Assembly: GCA_040954595.2 (NCBI GenBank)
Contig: CM082584.2
Location: 4,960,001 to 5,024,000 of the forward strand
Direction of reading: 5' to 3'
Length of the DNA stretch: 64,000 nt
Source: Balanoglossus misakiensis
Lineage: Eukaryota; Hemichordata
Shown: positions 50,697 through 62,600 of the stretch, in pieces
Numbering within the stretch: the first letter of the stretch is position 1
Layout of the letters: each line of letters begins with the position of its first letter
Program-made: the position numbers and the translations under genes
Notes under the pieces: generated by a model
Seen by the model: only the letters and a program-made list of their open reading frames with translations
What the model was told of the DNA's origin: nothing
The model's database searches: none

Positions 50697-53600
50697 TTAA
50701 TATTCACTTGCTAGTATATCTGCAACATATGGGTTATTCTTTGCCTTGACACTTGCTTTCAGTTTCTCTATTTCTTCCACAGCCTCTTCGGTTGTCATGG
50801 TGACCAATGGTAATTCCTTTACTTTGGAAATGAAATCTTTGATAATTTCTTCACCTTCCTGCAAGTGAGAAATGAAGTTTAAACTAGAAATAATTTCTCT
50901 CATACCGGAACAATAACCTTCATGTAAAAAAAATCTAATTTATTTTTACTCTGCAGACTCCTCAATCGATCCCTGACCGATCAAATAAAATACTGCTACA
51001 CATACCAAATGGAAGCTCCGTAGTATTTTAGGCAATCACCCAATGTTGAGACAAAACAATCATTCGAACTTCAGTGTGATTTATTTACCTCTCTTGCAAG
51101 TTTTCTCTTCTTAACATCTGGTTCATCACCTCCTTCTAGACTGGCCTGTGACAATGATATACTCTGATAATCCTCTAATTCCGTAGCCTTCCGTTTTGCA
51201 AATTCTATCACCTTCTGTGGAAAATGAGCCAGCTCAGCTACATGGATACCAAAGCTCTGGTCACAGACGCCTGTAAACATTCAAATAACAACATTTTGGG
51301 GTTATTACATGAAGTTTGATTGATATCGCATTATATTCAAGTGATGTGCCATATTTTGACGAGTTGTAAATCAACAAGTCAAAATATAGTCACATAACGA
51401 GAATGCAATGCGATATCGGTCAAACTTCATGTAATAACCCCTTTATCATACATGCATACTTAAAAAACAACAATTTGCACAAATGCACCAAGAAAAACAA
51501 TTTAGCAACTAAAAATTTGAGCCAAACACCAAGAGATTGTCGCAATATAGCCCAAAGCTGTAGTATCATTCTAAGGGGATACCAGCTTTCATATTGACGG
51601 GCATATCCACATGCTAAATAAAAATTTCACATTTTCTTTCAAAATATCCTATTTACAATTTTTTCACATTGAGAAATCTGGCTAAGTAAAAATGATACAT
51701 TCAAAATGACAAACTGCAAGGTATGTAAACTGTTATTACAAATTCTACCAAATATTACAACACCCCTCTCCACTAGAGTCCTACATGTACATGTATGCCC
51801 CATGTGCAGCTAGCCGACCAAACTGTCATTCACGCCTCCTTCACATCACTGCATTCAGTAATTATTTGTGCTCCCCCCCCCCCCATATAGAACTTCTCTT
51901 TTATCACATCGCTTGCCACTGCTTGTCACTGCACTGATCAAACTTCGGCTTACAGTTTTCGTATACCTTCCCACAGGCTACAGCGGACAGACACAAGCAA
52001 CTGTAACAGTTCCCAGACGGTCAAGCAGACAACAGACTAAGTTCACATGGACACGACACCGATCGTCTGTGTAGCTGGTATTGAACCAGTCAACGAGTGG
52101 TCAACCATCTGCATTCTATGTAATGTTTGTGCTCTGATTGGTCCGTTGTGAAACATTGACACCTGGCTGAATAAATTATTAGTACACATGGAAGTTCTCC
52201 GTTTCATTTGAGTCAAGCCCTCGTAGAGGATGGACATGTTGGACATCTCTGACATTTCAGAAGGCGAATATGATAGCGACGTTGAGCGGTACGTTTCCCA
52301 TTTTGACCTTTTCAAGTTTGATACTGTCTCCAATGAACAAAACTTGCAAAAGCACAAGTCACATTTTGCCAAACCTGTGGGTGCAGAGGAATTATTTGAA
52401 ATACAACATTCACGTATAACAAGAAATAGTCTACTTATTGGGGTGTCACCATATGAGATTCCTGATAACAAATTCAGGAGTGAAAAGTAGTGAAATAGAT
52501 ACACTCGTGCCTGCTCTTACCGCAAATATTGAGGCAAGTAAGTTATGTTTTTGGTTGTGCCGATTTGTTGTTGAAGCTCGCCGAGAATGCGGCTGACAAT
52601 ATCCTTCACAATGCCTAAGGGTGTTTTGCTGTACAACAGTATTTACTACATCCTGTACTACAAATTAAAAGCCAGAAATTCCAGCCTTGTTCAAGTGCAT
52701 TTTGTTGCACATCGATTAAATCTGCTGCTTCACAAGCAGGCAGATCTATTGAATATTGCAAGGAGTACCATAACATGATACATTCTCTGTATAAATACTT
52801 CAATGATTCGTCTGTTAGATATGACAAACTTCGAGAGATGCAAGGAGTACCATAACATGATACATTCTCTGTATAAATACTTTAATAATTCGTCTGTTAG
52901 ATATGACAAACTTCGAGAGATACAAACACTTTTGAATGGGAAAGCAAAACAAATAACAGAACCTACATCTGTTCGCTGGTTGTCAGTGGAATCTGCTGTC
53001 AAGATGATTTTCATCAGTTTTGAGTCAATTGCCTTGGCAGTTATGAGTGACAAAAAAGGGGGAAAGGCCGATGGGCTGTTGAAATTTATCTCCAACTCAT
53101 TATTTCTTCTTTTCACTGCATTGTTGATTGATATCCTTACCGTCATTGGAATTTTGAGACTTACATTTCAGAAAGATTCAGTCAATCATCTCATATTAGA
53201 AAGAGTGTTCAGTGTACAAGGGACACACTGAATACAATGACGGATGATTCACACACTGTCAGGGAAGTCTTTAATGATTTCGCTGATGTTCCTAGCAATG
53301 GTCAGAAAAACACATACAAAACCATTGAAATCACTGACAACCAACCAACTACTCAGACAGAGGTTCTCTACAATAAGAGAAAATTATACCAACAGTTAAA
53401 TCAATTTGAACCCTCATGAACCCTCCAATTTTTTAACAGCAGAGTCCCAGGGAATCTCAGAAGTAAAATTGACGTAAAACCCTTCAAGACTGTCACATTC
53501 TCCGAGTGTCTTATCACCGAGAAACATCTGAGTCCTTTTCCGTATACCATTAGTCTAATACCAATAACCATCGCATTTTTCAGCATCATTCTGAAAGAGA

Positions 53601-56600
53601 ACCGACCACGCAGTCAACATCACGGCATGGCATAGGATACTGCATTCAAGCTGAAAGTTGTTGCAAAGGCAATCGAGCTTGGCAATAACCTGAAGAAGGC
53701 CGACTACTTCGGGCTAAACGAGACCCAAGTCCGATACTGGTTAAAGAAGAAAGACCAGCTGTCCGTAGCATCCAAGTCTACCAAGCGTCTCCAGGGTGCT
53801 GGTAGACCGGTCAAAGACACAACGATGGACAACACGCTCATCAACTGGGTCAACACTCAGCGTAAAAACGGCATTGCTGTTACGGGCAGGCAACTACAGT
53901 GCCAGGCATTACGTTTGAGTAATAGGTCATCATCAAACTTCAAGGCATCTGACGGGTGGTTGCGAGATTTCAAGCGTCCGCATGGCCAAAGCACCCGCAA
54001 GAAGACATCGATTGGCCAGAAACTGCCCCCAGACTTCGAAGAGAAGATCACATCATTTCACCGTTTCGTCATCCAACTTCGAGAAAGACACCATCAGTAC
54101 CAGCTCTCCGACATATACAACATGGACGAGATGCCACTTCGCTTCGCCATACCCGGTGAACGCACTCTCGACCGATCTGGTGCCAAGTCTGTGCGCATAA
54201 AGACTACCGGCTCCGAGAAGAAGGGTTTTACGGCCGTCCTGACAGTATCAGATCGTGTTCGAGATGAAGTCGCGACTCTGATCAGAGAAGGTGGCCAGTC
54301 ATCCAGCATCTCTGACGTCGACCTAAACCTGTACATCGGTTTTGATGACGGTATGCCCACCGAAGAGACCTTCACCAGTGATTGGGAACGCAAGCTTGTG
54401 GACGACTTCATCGCTGACGAGTCGCTGATATACGAAGACAACTTATCGTACGCTGATGTTATCGAAGCTGCATAACTTTGCTACAAACAGAGATTGCAGT
54501 ATTCTGAACCAGATACAGGAAGCGAAGAGCGTCGTAGAAGCTGAAGTTGTCAGACAACGTAGTACAGCAAAGCAGTCAACACTAGATTCGTGGTTGAAGT
54601 GAACAGTTTTCAGGATCAAGGAAAATGACTGAACTGATTTCATTTGTATTTATTTTTTCGGGATTTTATTAGTAAGGGACACTTTTCCGGATTTACTGAG
54701 TCATTTTTTTTTAGTTTCATATTCAGTCATATTTTTATGTATACATTTACTGATGTTTTATTTCATTAAAGTATCAAAAATGTAATGACATGTGTTGTTG
54801 TGTGTGCAGATCGTACGTGCGTGTATATATTCTAAGGTCGATTCGTGAAACACAGGCGGATCAGATCACTTTTGACCATGCCCACTCCCTCCAAACCGGA
54901 CCACTGTAAAAACCGGACAGATTTCTCAGTCCCTCCAGAGTTCGGTTTTGACAGGTTTTACTATAGTGCGGATAAAAACAGGATACATTTGCCGAAACGT
55001 CTCCTGTTTTTATCCGCTACTACTGGTCAGTGATTATTTTATTCTACATGAGTCAAATTTACCTTGTTTCACTTTGTAGAGAAGAGTCAGGGTGTCCCCA
55101 GTTGTCAGTGCAGACACATGAAGATTATCAACCGTTGGGACGATGTCGGCCAATGCTGTCAATTCATGAAAATGAGTAGCAAAGAGACAGAAACACTTCA
55201 GATTGGTGGCAATATACCTGAAAGGAAAATGAAAAAATACAACAAAAGTCAGGTTGCCCAAGTAGTGACATCTGCATGTACTTCAGGAATATTTTTGTTC
55301 TCATTGCTATGATCCATTTATAAATACAGTACAAGATTCAACCCTGTCATTAACCCATTCACCACCATAGTTCAGTCCAAACTCATTGTTTTCTATGGTA
55401 AGGTTGGTCCTCTGAAGAAGGAACTGGGCGTGAAAGTTTTAGCGAATTGATCGTAGCCATACATGTAATGTAAACCACAACAGATACTAACAATATACCA
55501 CACTTACTCAGATATTGCCCATGCAAGACCAAACCCATCGTAAGTACTGGTTCCCCTTCCAAGCTCATCGATTATGACAAGTGAATTCTCACTGGCAGAC
55601 TGAAAAATTACAGTAATAATAATTAGTTTACATCACAGCAGAGGTATGTACAAGGTACAAAAAATACACAATGCAAACTTGTGGCAGTTGTGAGTAGCAA
55701 GAGACGAAATGCAGTGGTCTTTTACAGCATTTGTGAGTGACCAAGAGTATGATTTCATGGAACTACATGTCTGCAACAATTTACATTATTAAATTTACTT
55801 TAATAAAAAAAAGAGACGATGTTTGTCGAAACAGCAAAACACGATCACAAATTCTATAGGTAGTATTGTATGGTGTTTGATGATCATTTTACACTTACTC
55901 GCAAAATCGAGGCAGTTTCCAACATCTCCAACATAAAAGTGGATACTCCCTTGAGCTGGCTGTCTCCAGCACCAACTCTTGCTAGTATAGAGTCCACAAT
56001 GGTGATATCAGCTTTCTGGCAGGGTACAAAACACCCAAGCTGTGCCATCAACACAATCACTCCAATCTAAAAACACAAGAAATATTATGAGACAAATTAT
56101 TAGCTAAATGAATAACATGTTGATTGATGTTTATCAATTGAGGTATGTAAACGGACTCTTATCCAGAGTAAAATGAGATTTGGAGATTTTATGCAATAAA
56201 AGCGAGTTGATTATAATTCATAGTTCCTAACATTTCTTTGCTATGTACATTGCTAATTCAGCTAATATGAAGGCATGGCAGTGGCTAACCGGTCAACTGA
56301 TTTCAATATATATATAGTACTCATCATGTAGCTGGCCTATCTTGTATCTGTGTTAGCTTATTGAGTTTGGGATGTGTAAAACTGTTTTGATGTCTTCGCT
56401 ATTCATAATTGTTTTTAGACAAACCAAGCATCAATCGGTTACTTGTGCCTGTTGAAATATTGATCAAAAACCAGACAATTGTCACCGCAAGTGAAAACAA
56501 TATTTCCTGGGAGATTTTGTGTCCTAGCTGTAGATGATAGTGTAGAGTGTAACAGGTAATCTTTTTCAAGCATCGGTGAAAGCTGTCCTACATGGGCAGA

Positions 56601-59600
56601 CTCACTAACCTGTCGGATGTATGTAGACTTTCCTCCCATGTTCGGTCCAGTTATGATATGGAACATTTTTTCGTCTTTGTGAAAGACGACGTCGTTTGGA
56701 ATGAAAGCTACATCATCTTGAACTTCAATGCACGGATGTCTAGACTGGTATAGTTCGATGGCACCATGACCTTTGCCCTTTATCATTGGCCGAACATACG
56801 GAATTGGGGCATTGACTGATACACTGGCGAAACTATGAATGATAAAGACGAAAAAAATATATTATGAGTGGATGCATTAACATTGATAAAACTGCAAGCA
56901 ATTTTTTTGTTTCCTAGCACAGCTCAATTTGTGACATTAGGCCGAACTGGTTTTGCAACTTGAAACAGGAAACAGCTGCCATACCAGCATTCTGAAAAAC
57001 AAGGGTTGATCATAAAAATGAAGAGAGACATGTCCTGATAAACTCACCTAAGGAGGACATCAATGTGTGCTATGATCAGGTTTAGTTGTTGCAACGGTTC
57101 AACATATCCAGCTGAAATGGAAATGTCACAGAGGATTATAAATAGGGCTAAAGCATTTGAACAATCTAGCTATGATCTGAATATGCTTACATGTACATGT
57201 ACTTTGTTTGATGAAGACTGAAAATGTCCAAATTAGTACTTTCCCCATATCGCTGCACCTAGAGCAAATACAGCCTTGATATATGGTGGGATGAAACACA
57301 TAATGGAGTTTTAACGTTTCGTGTGACCTTAAAGGCACATGAGCTGCAACTTTTGATATAATTATCACACTGTTCAATACATGTACCTGCTATGCCAATG
57401 ATTTCTGCTACCACTGCTTTCTGTGTTTCGGTGTAAGAATCTTTTGCCTCCATGTATTCTTCATTCATCGACTTCAAAGAAGAATTTGTGAATCGAACGC
57501 CATTTTTGTTGGTATCTATTGTGATGTAGTGCTTGTTGTTTCGAATGATTTTCTCTTCCTGTAAACACACAAAAAAGATAGTGCTGAGGACACTGTGGTC
57601 CTTTTTTGGGATTACACAGGAAAAGGTTTACCAGTACACCAGAATACACACATACCAGGCTGCCACCACTGTTTTTCTTTCCGTTTGCCAAACTGAATTC
57701 TCATACATGCTTTTAAAAAAGGAAATTTTAATCTTGTTATCCGAGTATTATTAAATACACAAAACCAATAATTCTCATGCAGAGGTCAATAAGTTCTGTC
57801 ATAAAAGATGTGTCTGAATGTTCTCATGAACATTTAAATTTTGTCATAACAAATTGTTCAGTTTTACTAAATGGCAAATTTAAAGTTTCAAAGTTCAGAC
57901 ATTTTTTATAATACATCCAAGTAACATTGACTAAACCAATTCAGCAATTCTTACAACACGTTCACACTCAGATAGGTGGTAATGTACATTCTGCTTCATC
58001 TTGTGATGGTTCAGTGTCACTGTACAAACACTTTGATGCAGTGGTTGCGCGTATCAGCTACAACCACACTGCAAGGCACATCATCTGTCAGTGCCATCCC
58101 AGTAGGAAAGTTAAGTTTATCACCATCTCTGTCAATACGATAAACAAACTTGCCATCACTTTCAAACTTCAGTATGCTATGAGCTCCATACGTTGAGCCA
58201 GTACTAACATATACATATTTATCATTCTCAATGATTACTCCTCTAGGGTAACTTAGCTGACCATCCCCAATCTGACAATCAAAGGAATACAAATACTCGT
58301 CATCTGAATTGAATACCTGGATACGCATATTCAAATAATCTGCTACAAACACCATCCCACTTTTTCCCACTACTATCCCCCAAGGGCAGTTGAACTGCCC
58401 CTGACCTTTACCCTCTGACCCAAATGACCTAATGTACTTGCCATGTTGTGTATAAATCCTGACACATTGCCCACCCCCGTCTGTCACATAGACATTACCA
58501 TTGACAGGGCTGATAGATATCCCATATGGATCTTTCAGCTCATTCTGTCCAAAACATCTGATGACAAATCCATTTTCATCACTGGCAACTACTTGCTTAT
58601 TATTGTCATCTAAACTATAGTGTGTATTATCACTTGATATGGCTATATCGCGTGGCCTGAAAGTTTCGTTAAATTGTGTAAATTTCACGATTTTCTTCAC
58701 TCTGCCCTCTCTGGTGGTTATTTGTAATCTGTCATTGTCTGTATCAACAGTGACAATGTCTTTGTCTTTGTTTATGGCCACACTCAAGAGATTCTTGTAC
58801 TTTCCCTCAGCACTTCCTTCACTGCCAATGGTTTGAACCCGTCCATTGATGACAGGTATGATGACAGGAGAGCCTGGTATTGCTTGATCTCCTATTGTCA
58901 TGGCAAATTGATACTTCCCATCCACTTGTCCATTCACTGTCACTCTGTGTGTACCATCTCTGTTATCTGATACTTTGATGTCCTCCCATGATGCACCATG
59001 TTTTCTTATCTTGGCTTTCACTGGTTGATTTGGGATGACTTGTTTTCCTGTAGAATCTCTGGTTGTGATCAGCAGGTGTGCAGACTCACCTCGCAGAAGT
59101 TGTTTTGGAATGTTTTCAACTGTACAGTTTGCGATACAGATCGCATGTTGAAATATTAGCGATCCCAGAATTCCTTGCGCATTGAACTCTTCACTGTGGT
59201 TGAATACAAGTTCCTCATCAATTGTCAGTGGTTTGGTTTCCGTAATAAGTTGCTTGATGCACTGTTCTGCATCACTCTTGGTTGAAAGAAGTTGAGCAGC
59301 ATTTCCGCAATGCATCAGTGTTTCAATATAACTGCATACACTCTTAATTTTACCATGTTTTAATTCCAACTCGTCCATAGCCGTAACTGTTCTTTTTGCA
59401 CTCAGTTTGTATTTTTCATTCAGCTCATCTAACAGCCTCTGTTCTTCTCTCTTTACTTTGTTGATGATTTTTTCGGCTTTCATTCTCACCTTCCTTTCTT
59501 CTTTCTTACGCTTCTTTGTAAGATCACTGTGCAACTGCTTGGTTAGGCTTTTGTTTTTTTCAGTTTCCTGTTCTTTCACATTCAGTTTGTCCACCATGAC

Positions 59601-62600
59601 TTTCAAGTCTCTCAGATAATCATCTGCTGCATCTTTCAGATACTTATGGTTGTGTTGTGGTACTCTGTGTTCAATGATTGTACAGTTTGTACAGATTGGT
59701 ACCCGACAGGTTTCACAGAAGAATTCAATTTCATTCTTGGTGTGGACACTGCAATATTCTACAGCTTGTAACGTTGTAGGATTGGTTGACTTTGCTGCTA
59801 CATATTCTTCAATGGTCAGAACTCTGTGTGTCCTTGAGACTGGTAGATTTCTGTGGGCCTTATCACAGACGTTACAGAGATAATGTTGACACTCTACACA
59901 CCTGTGAGTGGCTGTATACTCTTGGCAACCTTCACACTTGATCCCAGCTCTCTGAGCAGATTCCTGTCGTTGTTCGAACAGTTCCGTCAAATTTGAAATG
60001 AAGAAGTTGGTCTTGATACCTGGAACTCCGCTGCCAGTAAGTTGATATTGCCGTCGACATTCAGGGCAGGTTAGAGATCCTGTCTTTTCAGCCAGAGTGA
60101 CTAAACACTGCTCACAGTATGTATGCAGACACGGTAGAGTTTTCGGAGTTTTGTACGACTCCAGACAGATGGTACAACATAGGAAATCCTCACGGACTTC
60201 ATTGAAAAATTTACCGCTACTGCCAGCCGCCATTCCGTACGTGTATCAACTCCCAAAGCGTCAGGAACAGTTTGTAGTAAAACCCTTTATCTTGACGTTA
60301 TTGAAACGCTTTGAAATGTCTGGGTATACGTCATCAGTGAAACAAAGTATACAATATATAAATAGTGTGATTCATGTGACCAACCTAAGGAGTACCGGTA
60401 CACCTAGACAACGGAGTACCTGGTGTGAGATTTTAGGTTTATTATCTGTCAAGTAATCTGAGGTCATCGCTGGATCATTTTCACAACAATGGTACGAATA
60501 CACAATGTACCTGCAGTGTACCATACAACTGAAGTATGCCAATCGTTAGTTCTAGTGTTGTTCTCTGTTGTCTGCAAATATGTGAATCTAGGTCAGAAAT
60601 TTCATATACAGGTGTATTTATTCTAATTTGAATTTCAGGGCAATTAAAGATTTTCAGTAGCATCACAAAGTTTAAATAAATACTAGACAATCATGAATAA
60701 TTCTATTATGATGTACATGCTGATGAAGTGAAATAATTAGGATTTTAATTCTGTGTTCTTTTAAAAATGAAACAATTAAACCTTTAAATTAATATGCAAA
60801 ATAAGTTTACCAATAAACAAGAAGTTTGAAATAATAGTATCATTAACTTTGCTGAACTTAAATATGCGTTAAAATTATTTTACACTAAAATATGAACTGA
60901 TATAAATGCTAACATAAACCGGAAACTGCGTGCACTCGTCTTTTTCCCATAGGATTACATTGATAATTACTAGAAAGCAAACTCCTACTATTGTCATTTT
61001 CACGAAATTTTACACATAGCTCAGTCCAGTAAATATAAATTAATTGGTCAAATAAAATTGTGTGGTCACCGCACTCTATTTTGAGAAAGATTTCGTTAAA
61101 ATACTAGCCCATAGACAAACCATTGGTGAAAAATGATGAGTCAGCAGTTTTCTTCTGTTATCGACTAAATTCATGGCTCTGTATTTCAAAAACAAGCGCG
61201 GTAACCCCTATATTTTATTACGGATTTTCATTATACATACAAAGGAGAATCCAAAAATCCACAATTAAAAAAAATGACAATACTTTCAATTTTGACGAAC
61301 GTCGTACAGAACATCCTTATTAAAGTTCAGTTATGAGCAGAAGAAATATTTCTACTCCGGAATACCCCAAGGTCTAATGAAATGTAGGCAAACCAGGGGC
61401 AAAAATGTTCATAAAATTGCCTTTCATAGATAAACAGAAATTATATGTAACTTTCGGATGTTTTCTCACTATTTATGAGAATTACGACTACCAACTAAAG
61501 CTCAATTATTGAATTAGGGCTTCAAGAAAAGATGCTTATTTACATTTTACTCTTGGCCTTTATCTGATTTAAAAGTGATATGCCAACTACGCTGACTGAA
61601 ATTTCAGTTGACCAGACAGATTTGTACAAGTACATGTCAACCAAAGGTATGTTACAATGGCAAATTATTTTGAGGTCAGGGAAGTCAGATAAAAGCTGAC
61701 AGAGTAAACAGATTTATTTTGTTGATATCAAGTCATTAAAGTGATGAATGTAAAATCGATAATATGAATTGGTAATAGGTGGGGCGGTTTTGTGTGCAAA
61801 GTTCTATTCAGTCTTCAGTAAAAGTACAAAAACAGCATTGGAGCTAAACAAAAAGAAATATTCATACCTTTCTTGTCACTCTGAAGAAAAAGCCAAGTTG
61901 TGAATTGGACTCTAACTTCAGAATTTTATTAACATCAACACCAAGATCTCTGGCAGCTCGGTTCAATTCCTTCTGCATGCTCCCTTCCAAGCTTTGAATT
62001 CTGCTTTTCAACTCTGGGGGGATTACATATAAAAGATTTAGGCTTGATGAAAATCAATAGTTTATAACAGTCAAATTAGATAGGTAATGCTAAATATCCA
62101 ATACTGTAAAACACTTTATTTTCGCGAGCAATTAATTTTCGCCAAATTTCAGCAAATGTTCATGGTGACTAGGAGCCCACACGAAACTGTGGGCAGTTGA
62201 CACACCCCCATCTTGAAAATAGACTTTTGTTTATTTTGAACTGATGCAGTGTACACGAACTGAAAAAAGCCTGCACTAACTGTGCTGTCACATGCTACCG
62301 GAGTCATGTAGGCTGCTACTAGACCCCCCCCCCCCCCATTGACTCTGATGATTTCTCTAATGACAGAAAATTGATCACATATCTCTCACTACAGTAGGTA
62401 TTATAGTTACATGCATACATTACAAACACTGCAAACAAAACACTAAAAGTGACGAACGTAAAATTAATCTGAAAACAAACCTTGCAAGTCTGGATCAAAG
62501 TCCGGTTTAATCATGTATTCATGTTGTTCTAATTGTTCCATGTCCAGGGTAGATTCTATCATCTCTTGAAATTTTGCAAAATCCAACAAAATCTCCTGTC

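Larger units (their letters stand above)
51271..55062 (-). other. 3.8-kb penultimate MSH2 intron packed with transposon relics
   Basis: Between the exons 55217-55063 and 51270-51089. From the acceptor side: foldback MITE (51299-51441), a C run at 51871-51884, a Crypton-like fragment (52230-52660), a hAT-like fragment (52680-53240), a pogo transposase relic (53634-54475), and a pogo-type end (about 54905-54965). All recognisable transposase frames are on the plus strand, antisense to MSH2. Confidence 0.8.
57559..61867 (-). other. 4.3-kb MSH2 intron that hosts the TRIM gene
   Basis: Lies between MSH2 exons 62013-61868 (donor AAG|GTATGA) and 57558-57387 (acceptor TTTACAG). It contains a single complete gene on the same strand at 58017-60233. 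The segment 60234-61867 holds the candidate TRIM promoter near the gene and otherwise AT-rich sequence with nothing I recognise. The segment 57559-58016 is TRIM 3' flank. Confidence 0.85.

Noticed and set aside
53825-54475. Treating the pogo frame as a functional host gene
   Set aside because: It has an early stop upstream, a missing catalytic half and pogo-type end sequence nearby; without expression or conservation a relic is the simpler call.
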